DNA of 12,016 nucleotides from Phycisphaerae bacterium (GTDB lineage: Bacteria; Planctomycetota; Phycisphaerae; UBA1845): contig JANQGB010001466.1 in the NCBI GenBank assembly GCA_028277545.1, positions 1 to 12,016 on the forward strand, given 5' to 3'. The notes beneath the pieces were generated by a model, which was not told the DNA's origin, did not search any database, and was given only the letters and a program-made list of their open reading frames with translations. Of the stretch, positions 6,345-12,016 are shown one piece after another; within the stretch, counting starts at the first letter, position 1, and every line of letters begins with the position of its first letter. The translations under genes and the position numbers were made by a program.

Positions 6345-7866
6345 AATCCGAACTGGTGCCGACGAGGGTCCCGCGACCGCCGTGCTGGTCCACAGCGTCA
6401 AGACGCACGCAGACCACGTCGCCGGGGACGGGCGGTCGCTGATCCGCCGCCTCGAAGCGGACTTCGAAGTACCGGTCGGTGCGCCCGTGCAGCAGGTCGC
6501 CGCTGCCGTTTCGGTCAGCGCCCTCGACGATCACGCGTGCGCCCTCCCCGACAAACTGGCGGGCGAATGCGCGGGCGGACTGCCGTTCAGTCTGCCGCAG
6601 TTGCTCCAGCCGCTCACGGACCACCTGACTGCTGACGAAGCGGTCAGTCCAGCGGGCGGCGGCGGTCTTCTCTCGCGGGCTGAAGGGGAAGGCGTGAATC
6701 TTGCAGAAGCCGACGCTGCGAGCGACGTCGAGCGTGCATTCGAAGTCCGCGTCCGTCTCGCCCGGGAAGCCGACCAGAACGTCCGTGCTGATTGCCGGTC
6801 GATCCAGCGTCCGCTTGACGCGCTCGATCATGGCCAGAAAATCCTCCGCGCTGTACTGGCGGTTCATCCGCCGGAGGATGTCCGGGCTGCCGGCCTGTAG
6901 CGGCAGGTGAAGATGAGGCACGCAGCACTCGTGACTGGCCAGGACATCCAGCAGATGGTCGGTGACATCGCCGGGTTCCAGGCTGGACAGCCGCAGCCTG
7001 GCCAGGCCGGGCACCCCCGCCACGGCATCCACCAGGTTGGCCAGTGGAGAGCCGTCCGCGTCATCGCTCTCGGCGAACCGGCGGCGGATAGCGGTCGATC
7101 GCCCGTAAGCGCCCAGGTAGATGCCGGTGAGCACGATTTCCCGGTGGCCGGCCTGCACGAGCAGCCCAGCCTCAGAGACTGCCGCAGCTGCGGACTTGGA
7201 TCGCAGGTTTGGCCGAAGCTTCGGGATGAGGCAATAACTGCAGTGAGCGTCGCAGCCATCCTGGATTTTCAGAAACGCCCGCTGATGCCCGTCGAAGCCG
7301 TGTATCGGACGTTCGCTATCGGACAGTTCGTTGACAATCTCCGATAAGGGTGCGATACTAATTACGGAAAGAGGGTTTGATTCCGCCGCGTGCTCTGCTC
7401 GCTCCCCATGAGCCGGCGACCCTGCAATCATCCATCCGTCATCCCGTTGGAGTTGGCGACGAGCAGAGCGTGTCGCCGAAGCCGTGCGCTGCGGATCCGC
7501 ATTCCGGTCCGCTGCCACGTTCAACCGATGGACAACAAAGTCGCGGAGCCGCTGAGCCAGGTGTTCGTCGTGTCCCCAGACGCCGACCACGCCCGGAATG
7601 CCGGTCAGTCTTTGGCGATCGGCTGTCGCTCCGCAGCCCACGACGACGACAGGCGTCGCCCCACCGCCGGCGAGTCGGCGCACTGCCTGCCGCGTCTTGG
7701 CGGAGGCGGTACCTGTGACGGCGCAGCCGTTAACCACCGCCAGGTCCGCCGGCTCGCCGTCGCAGGCGGGTCGCAGGCCCAGCGATTCGAGGAGTTCACG
7801 CAGTTGTTGGGACTCGTACTGGTTGACTTTACAGCCCAGGGTCCTTAGCAGATACTTCCGGCTCAT
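6343..7866 (-). CDS. mtaB: tRNA N6-threonylcarbamoyladenosine methylthiotransferase (MtaB-type radical SAM)
   Basis: This 507-residue enzyme adds a methylthio group to t6A at position 37 of tRNAs reading ANN codons, using two iron-sulfur clusters and S-adenosylmethionine. The N-terminal methylthiotransferase domain has cluster ligands Cys12 (TLGCKVNQYESQ), Cys48 (VNGCAVT) and Cys78 (VVGCGA). The radical SAM motif CDAHCSYC is at 205-212, and LTGIYLGAYG and LHLPLQAGSPDILRRMNR follow. A C-terminal TRAM domain (about 440-505) should bind the tRNA. TLGCKVNQYES and the YLGAYG segment favour MtaB over MiaB or RimO. The linker between the first two domains (about 112-185) is some 55 residues longer than usual and rich in Arg, Ala and Ser. 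The start at 7866 has a poor ribosome binding site but begins exactly at the conserved domain. The gene is divergent from the pilM-like gene, with 100 bases between them. Confidence 0.92.
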   Translation of the reverse strand: MSRKYLLRTLGCKVNQYESQQLRELLESLGLRPACDGEPADLAVVNGCAVTGTASAKTRQAVRRLAGGGATPVVVVGCGATADRQRLTGIPGVVGVWGHDEHLAQRLRDFVVHRLNVAADRNADPQRTASATRSARRQLQRDDGWMIAGSPAHGERAEHAAESNPLSVISIAPLSEIVNELSDSERPIHGFDGHQRAFLKIQDGCDAHCSYCLIPKLRPNLRSKSAAAAVSEAGLLVQAGHREIVLTGIYLGAYGRSTAIRRRFAESDDADGSPLANLVDAVAGVPGLARLRLSSLEPGDVTDHLLDVLASHECCVPHLHLPLQAGSPDILRRMNRQYSAEDFLAMIERVKRTLDRPAISTDVLVGFPGETDADFECTLDVARSVGFCKIHAFPFSPREKTAAARWTDRFVSSQVVRERLEQLRQTERQSARAFARQFVGEGARVIVEGADRNGSGDLLHGRTDRYFEVRFEAADQRPPVPGDVVCVRLDAVDQHGGRGTLVGTSSD

Positions 7867-7953
7867 GGCCGGATGAATGTAACATGCCGGAGTTCGGCGT
7901 GAAAGACGCCTGGCGGAAGACGATACCGCGGGACCGACCGTCGAAACCGGCTC

Positions 7954-7958
7954 AGGAG
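7954..7958 (+). promoter_or_regulatory. Ribosome binding site of the pilM-like gene
   Basis: AGGAG lies eight bases before ATG 7967 and supports this start. The 100-base divergent gap (7867-7966) also contains a small hairpin, GGCGT-N5-ACGCC (7896-7910). No convincing promoter is seen for either direction. Confidence 0.7.
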
Positions 7959-7966
7959 ACGCGTAA

Positions 7967-10087
7967 ATGGCTAGCGGGCAAGCCGTTTGGGGAATAGACG
8001 TCGGAAAATGTGCGCTCAAGGCCGTGCGACTGCGAGCCGGCGACGACGACAAGGTTGAACTGCTGGCCAGCGACTACATCGCCCACGCCAAGATCCTCAC
8101 CCAACCCGACGCCAACCGCGACGAACTGGTCGCCAACGCCCTGGAGAAGTTCCTGTCGCGCAACGACCTCTCGAACGACCAGGTCGTAGTGAGCGTGCCC
8201 GGGCAGCACACGCTGGCCCGGTTCAGCAAGCTGCCGCCGGTGGACGAGAAGAAGATCCCCGAAATCGTGCGCTACGAGGCCGACCAGCAAATCCCCTTCG
8301 ATATCGACGAGGTGATCTGGGACTACCAGACCTTCCAGGAAGAGGATTCGCCCGAGATCGAGGTTGGCATCTTCGCGATGAAGCGTGAGTTGATTCGCGA
8401 CTACCTGCTGCACTTTGAGAACGCCGGCATTGAGCCGGTGCTGGTGCAGGCGGCACCGCTGGCCCTGTACAACACCGCCCAGGCTGACGGCATGCTCAGC
8501 GATGAGACCACCATCATCCTGGACATCGGGGCCGAGAACACCGACCTGATCGTGGCCACGCCCTACAGTCTGTGGACCCGTACGATTCCGCTGGGTGGCA
8601 GTAACTTCACCGACGCCCTGGTCAAATCCTTCAAGCTCAGCTTCTCGAAGGCGGAAAACCTCAAGCAGAGCGCCGCGTCCAGCAAGTACGCCCGCCAGAT
8701 CTTCCAGGCCATGCGTCCGATCTTTGCCGACCTGGTGCAGGAGCTGCAGCGGTCGCTCGGGTTCTACACCTCGACGCACCGCGAGGCCAACCTGACCAAG
8801 TGCCTGGCGATGGGCAACGCTTTCAAGCTGCCGGGCCTGCAGAAGTACCTGCAGCAGAATCTCGGCCTGGATGTGGAACGTCCCAACGCCTTCTCGATGA
8901 TCGCACCCTCCGCGGCGGTGAACGCCCCGCAGTTCAAGGAGCAACTGCTGAGCTTCGGCGTCGCCTACGGGCTGGCTCTGCAGGGGCTCAACCAGGGCAA
9001 GATCACCAGCAGCCTGCTGCCTCCTGAGATCGCCAGGCAAGCCGTGTGGGGCAAGAAGAAGCCCTTCTTCGGCGCGGCAGCCGCCTGCCTGCTGGTTGCC
9101 GCCGGCATGATCTGGATAAGGCAGGTGGTGGACAGCAACGCCGTGGCAGACGACATGCCTCCCCCGCCACGCATACCGCTGGACCAGGCGGACGACATCA
9201 TTCGTAGCGACACCGGCTCTAACCTGCCGGCCTTTCAGTACGCTCAGCAGATATCCACCGCCGCCGATGTGCTGCGTCGTGAGCATGGGCGCTTAAAGGG
9301 CGAGGGCGAGTACGAACTGGAGACCATCGACGAGTTCCGCAAGCTGCAGGCCAACCGGGTTTTGATACCCAAGCTGTACGACGTGATACACCGCTCGCTG
9401 CCCGAACCGGCCGAAGCCCTGCGCGATGCCGAATCGCCCGAGGCCTACCGGGCAGCGGTGGAAGCCGATCCAGTTCGCCTGGAGCGCGGGCGACGCGAGC
9501 AGGTGTTCCTGGAATCGCTGTCGTTGGAGTACGACCCCGAGTTGACCACGCTCGGTATGACTGACGTTACCGGTGTCGAAGTGGACGCTGTCGATCCCGA
9601 GGGCATCGAACAGATGGACGAGGGGTTCATCGTGACCCTGAAGTGTCGCACTCCAAACCGTGACGGCGTCAAGTTCGTGTCCGACGTCTTCATGCAGCGG
9701 TTGCGGGAACTGGGTCGTCCGCCGGGCGAGGGTTTCTTCATCAATCGTGTTGTGCTCGTGAGCGGCGAGCCGCTGGTGCGTGGAGCCGCTGACTCCGACA
9801 AGCGGAAGGACGAACGCCAGAAGGGGCCCGGGCGCGGCGCAGGACGGGGTAGTCGGGGGACGGGCAGCAAAGCCGGGAGTCGAGGCAATCCCGGGCGATT
9901 CGGTGGTCGGTTCGGTCAGACGGGAGAGCAGGAGGACGATACCGAAGAGGCCACCTATATCGACCCCGTGACCGATGAGTCCATGGACGCGGACTGGGTT
10001 TTCACCGTCGAATTCGACGTAGTCCTGAGCGACTACCCCGAGCCCGAAGAAGAGGAAGAAGACGCCGATGACCTGGGCGGACTCTAA
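7967..10087 (+). CDS. pilM: PilM/GspL-like actin-fold assembly protein with membrane anchor and long C-terminal half
   Basis: This 706-residue protein should form part of the inner-membrane platform of a type IV pilus or type II secretion-like machine. The first 350 residues are a PilM actin-like ATP-binding domain, with phosphate-1 loop WGIDVGKCALKAV (D11, G13), phosphate-2 loop LDIGAENTDLIV (D186) and adenosine motif MGNAFKLPGL (283-292). Classical PilM ends about here. In this protein KKK (363-365) is followed by one membrane segment (about 367-386) and some 320 residues that should lie outside the cytoplasm. That part has a charged helical stretch (to about 515), then a beta-alpha-beta-beta pattern split by a Gly/Arg-rich segment (about 611-650), and an acidic tail (690-706). 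The layout resembles GspL, or PilM fused to PilN. A good ribosome binding site fixes the start. The next two genes follow in the same direction and probably belong to the same operon. Confidence 0.87.
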   Translation: MASGQAVWGIDVGKCALKAVRLRAGDDDKVELLASDYIAHAKILTQPDANRDELVANALEKFLSRNDLSNDQVVVSVPGQHTLARFSKLPPVDEKKIPEIVRYEADQQIPFDIDEVIWDYQTFQEEDSPEIEVGIFAMKRELIRDYLLHFENAGIEPVLVQAAPLALYNTAQADGMLSDETTIILDIGAENTDLIVATPYSLWTRTIPLGGSNFTDALVKSFKLSFSKAENLKQSAASSKYARQIFQAMRPIFADLVQELQRSLGFYTSTHREANLTKCLAMGNAFKLPGLQKYLQQNLGLDVERPNAFSMIAPSAAVNAPQFKEQLLSFGVAYGLALQGLNQGKITSSLLPPEIARQAVWGKKKPFFGAAAACLLVAAGMIWIRQVVDSNAVADDMPPPPRIPLDQADDIIRSDTGSNLPAFQYAQQISTAADVLRREHGRLKGEGEYELETIDEFRKLQANRVLIPKLYDVIHRSLPEPAEALRDAESPEAYRAAVEADPVRLERGRREQVFLESLSLEYDPELTTLGMTDVTGVEVDAVDPEGIEQMDEGFIVTLKCRTPNRDGVKFVSDVFMQRLRELGRPPGEGFFINRVVLVSGEPLVRGAADSDKRKDERQKGPGRGAGRGSRGTGSKAGSRGNPGRFGGRFGQTGEQEDDTEEATYIDPVTDESMDADWVFTVEFDVVLSDYPEPEEEEEDADDLGGL

Positions 10088-10163
10088 CTGACGGGCTAAT
10101 CGGTCGATTCTGCCGGAACCGCGGAGACTGGCCGGCGTCAAACCAGGATGGAGACACGATCCG

Positions 10164-11420
10164 ATGGATCTGCTCAAACGGCACCTATTCCTCATAATCT
10201 GCGGCGCAGTGGCCGCGGCCAGCATCGCCCTGGCCGTACTCGGCATCAACAGCATGTCGGCCGTCAAGGACTCGCTTGCCCGGGCATCACAACTGGCTGG
10301 CAATCTGCAGCGTCCTGGTCAGCCCATCAATATCACGCACATCGAGGCTGAGCGTGATCGCATCGACCAGATTGAGAAGCACTACACCGCGGTCATCGAC
10401 TGGTCCAAGCAACGGAACCTGGCCCAGCCGCTGATCCCGAACGCCTTTCCCGAGCCCGACAGGAATCAGAGGCTCGACTTCAAAGACGCCTACGGCAGGC
10501 GGCTGCGCGAGCTGCTCGATATGCTCGACCCCGGTACGGTCGCTTCCGGCCAGGACATCACCGAGATGGCCGAGTTGATAGCGGAGGAAGACGAAGCCGA
10601 ACGCTGGGAAGGTGCCGCGCTCGACGACGTTGATCAGGCCCCGACTATGCCGGGTGCCGAGGAGGAACAACCGGCGGAGTACCGCTCCACGCTGCTGACG
10701 GACTACGGCGCCAGGAAGGACGCCGCTGCCAGGGCGAACATCACCAAAGCCCACCAGTTTCGTTGCTACGCGGACATGTACGCCCTGGAGGTGATGGGCG
10801 GAATCCTGGAGCCCGACGTCATAACGCCCGACGATCTGGCTATGTGGGACGCCCAGGTGTCGCTCTGGGTCCAGGAGAGCGTGATAGCTGCCCTGGCCCG
10901 GGTAAACGAAGAGGCTGCCAACCGGCTCCAGGCCGAGGGTGAGACCGCCTGGGTGGGCAATATGCCGGTCAAGGAATTCACGTCCATTCGTACCTCGCCG
11001 TACATCATTCCGGACATGGAACCCAAGTCGCCGGCGCGTCCCGGCGGGTCCGTAGCGGCCCGGCCGCCCGAGTCGGCGGACGAGGTGTTCACCCACTCGG
11101 TCTCCAACTACCTCTACGAGGTCGTGCAGTTCACAGTCGAGATGGTGGTGGATGCCCGGCAGGTTCCGACGATCGTCAACGAGATCTGCCGGGACAACTT
11201 CCACACGCCGCTACGAATCGCGTACATGGACGTTTCCACCAAGCCCAGCTCGTGGTCGATGAAGGGCAAGGTCTACGGGGCGGACCCCTCCGTGCGGGTG
11301 GTGATGGACTTCGAGACCATTTTTCTCGGTGACATCTATCGTCGACTGATGCCCGAGACCATTCTCGGCGAACTCGGGGTCGAACGTCCGGAGCCGGAGG
11401 AAGAGGAAGACGAGGCCTAG
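10164..11420 (+). CDS. Single-pass membrane protein of the pilus/secretion platform (PilN/PilO- or GspM-like by position)
   Basis: I do not recognise a named family. The 418-residue protein has a short cytoplasmic start (MDLLKRH), one membrane segment at about 8-28 and a long domain expected outside the cytoplasm. A helical, charged region follows the anchor (IEAERDRIDQIEKHY). Then come an acidic low-complexity stretch (about 133-175) and, at about 318-395, a beta-alpha-beta-beta pattern: VVQFTVEMVVDA, RQVPTIVNEICRDN, TPLRIAYMDVS and VRVVMDFETIFLG. This resembles the ferredoxin-like folds of PilN and PilO. The end is acidic (ERPEPEEEEDEA), like the tail of the preceding PilM-like protein. GGAG ten bases before the ATG at 10164 supports the start; the gap from pilM is 76 bases without a terminator. 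The operon position suggests a partner of the PilM-like protein; this is inference. Confidence 0.75.
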   Translation: MDLLKRHLFLIICGAVAAASIALAVLGINSMSAVKDSLARASQLAGNLQRPGQPINITHIEAERDRIDQIEKHYTAVIDWSKQRNLAQPLIPNAFPEPDRNQRLDFKDAYGRRLRELLDMLDPGTVASGQDITEMAELIAEEDEAERWEGAALDDVDQAPTMPGAEEEQPAEYRSTLLTDYGARKDAAARANITKAHQFRCYADMYALEVMGGILEPDVITPDDLAMWDAQVSLWVQESVIAALARVNEEAANRLQAEGETAWVGNMPVKEFTSIRTSPYIIPDMEPKSPARPGGSVAARPPESADEVFTHSVSNYLYEVVQFTVEMVVDARQVPTIVNEICRDNFHTPLRIAYMDVSTKPSSWSMKGKVYGADPSVRVVMDFETIFLGDIYRRLMPETILGELGVERPEPEEEEDEA

Positions 11421-11443
11421 AAGCCCGTCGTGGCAGAATTGGC

Positions 11444-11476
11444 GCTGGTTTTCCGGGTATGGCACCGGTTTCCAGC
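11444..11476. other. Interrupted hairpin in the gap before the third platform gene
   Basis: GCTGG (11444-11448) pairs with CCAGC (11472-11476), and inside them CCGG (11453-11456) pairs with CCGG (11465-11468). Short T-rich bulges separate the two stems. It lies between the stop at 11420 and the ATG at 11510. It could shape RNA processing or translation; no T-run follows, so termination is unlikely. Confidence 0.25.
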
Positions 11477-11509
11477 CCGTGAACGTGCTGGCAGACGAGG
11501 ATCGGACTC

Positions 11510-12016
11510 ATGGCCAAACAAGCGGTAGGCCCACTTGAGAGGCACATCGAAAAAGGCGTTCTCGGACTGGCGGTCCTGCTGTTGCTGGGTTCCGTCGGAC
11601 TGTACCTGGTGCGCTCGCCGAACACCGCGGTAGTCGGCGGGCAGGAAACCGCGCCGGGCGAGATCAACGACCGCGTGCGCGATGCCGCCCGCAGTCTGCG
11701 AACCAGGCTGGCCAACGCCAGACCCGAGCCTACCGGCGTCGAGGACCCGCTGCCGGAACTGGCCAAGGGTGCGGATCCGCTCGCCATGGCGGACCTGGAT
11801 GTCACGTGGCCCAGCCCGGTGCCGACGATGCCGCGCGTGCCCAACATCGGCAACATCGTGATAGAGGGCGAACTCTCGCTTGCGTCGGCGGTGGCCCCCG
11901 GCAAACCACTGTGTAAGACCGGACGCAGCGTGGCAGTACTCTTTCCCACACAGACAATAGAAGACCCCGACGCCGAGGACTTCACCGACGAAGACGAGTA
12001 CTACGAAGAGGAAGTC
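11510..12016 (+). CDS. Single-pass membrane protein, third gene of the platform cluster, partial
   Basis: Translation from ATG 11510 stays open for 169 codons to the window edge, so the C-terminus is missing. GAGG (11497-11500) nine bases before the ATG supports the start. The protein begins with a short basic segment, then a clear membrane anchor at about 18-34 (VLGLAVLLLLGSVGLYLV). Next is a proline-rich stretch (about 75-115), then NIVIEGELSLASAVAPGKPL, and a very acidic segment at the edge (DFTDEDEYYEEEV). No family is recognised. Size, topology and position after two platform proteins would fit a PilP/GspC-like clamp or a third bitopic subunit. That assignment is inference only, and the missing end may decide it. 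Confidence 0.75.
   Translation, partial: MAKQAVGPLERHIEKGVLGLAVLLLLGSVGLYLVRSPNTAVVGGQETAPGEINDRVRDAARSLRTRLANARPEPTGVEDPLPELAKGADPLAMADLDVTWPSPVPTMPRVPNIGNIVIEGELSLASAVAPGKPLCKTGRSVAVLFPTQTIEDPDAEDFTDEDEYYEEEV

Noticed and set aside
7867..8052. 62-residue N-terminal extension of the MtaB frame
   Set aside because: The conserved domain begins at MSRKYLLRTLGC (7866), and the extension would overlap the pilM-like gene on the other strand.
7952..9286. 444-codon minus-strand open frame opposite the pilM-like gene
   Set aside because: It is antisense to a gene with clear PilM motifs, its translation is rich in Gly, Val, His and Gln without domain character, and such mirror frames are expected in GC-rich DNA.

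Overview
The window is GC-rich and carries nine protein genes. There are no rRNA or tRNA genes, insertion sequences or CRISPR arrays. Two traits point to a planctomycete, possibly of the Phycisphaerae: a small N-terminal zinc ribbon joined to a multi-pass membrane protein, and an enlarged PilM-type protein followed by single-pass proteins with acidic tails. This placement is an inference from gene content; no ribosomal marker is present.

Layout. Positions 3-284 (+) hold the 3' end of tadA (tRNA adenosine deaminase), followed at 365-1366 (+) by a nitrilase-superfamily amidohydrolase. The nitrilase gene converges, with a 29-base gap, on a minus-strand block. Read in the direction of transcription (high to low coordinates), this block is: mtaB-like tRNA methylthiotransferase (7866-6343), zinc-ribbon membrane protein (6103-5078), exported tetraheme c-type cytochrome (4883-4203), globin-coupled sensor histidine kinase (3974-2757), and NtrC-type sigma-54 response regulator (2760-1396). 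The kinase and regulator overlap by four bases (ATGA) and form one operon. Divergent from mtaB, a plus-strand cluster starts at 7967: a PilM/GspL-like actin-fold protein with a membrane anchor and a long second half, a single-pass protein (10164-11420), and a third single-pass protein (11510 to beyond the window end). Together they look like the inner-membrane assembly platform of a type IV pilus or type II secretion-like machine.

How the genes may work together. The most interesting unit is the signalling operon and its neighbour. The kinase has no PAS, CHASE or membrane sensor. Its N-terminus is a haem globin domain with the expected proximal His (H108) and a distal Tyr (Y54), which implies sensing of O2, NO or haem redox state. 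Its partner is a sigma-54 activator with receiver, AAA+ and Fis-type domains. Next to the pair is a periplasmic tetraheme cytochrome with its own candidate promoter and a strong intrinsic terminator. A gas-responsive circuit controlling anaerobic or microaerobic electron transfer is a reasonable inference, but no convincing sigma-54 promoter links the two. The remaining genes (tadA, mtaB, amidohydrolase) are metabolic or tRNA-modification genes with no visible link to the signalling unit.
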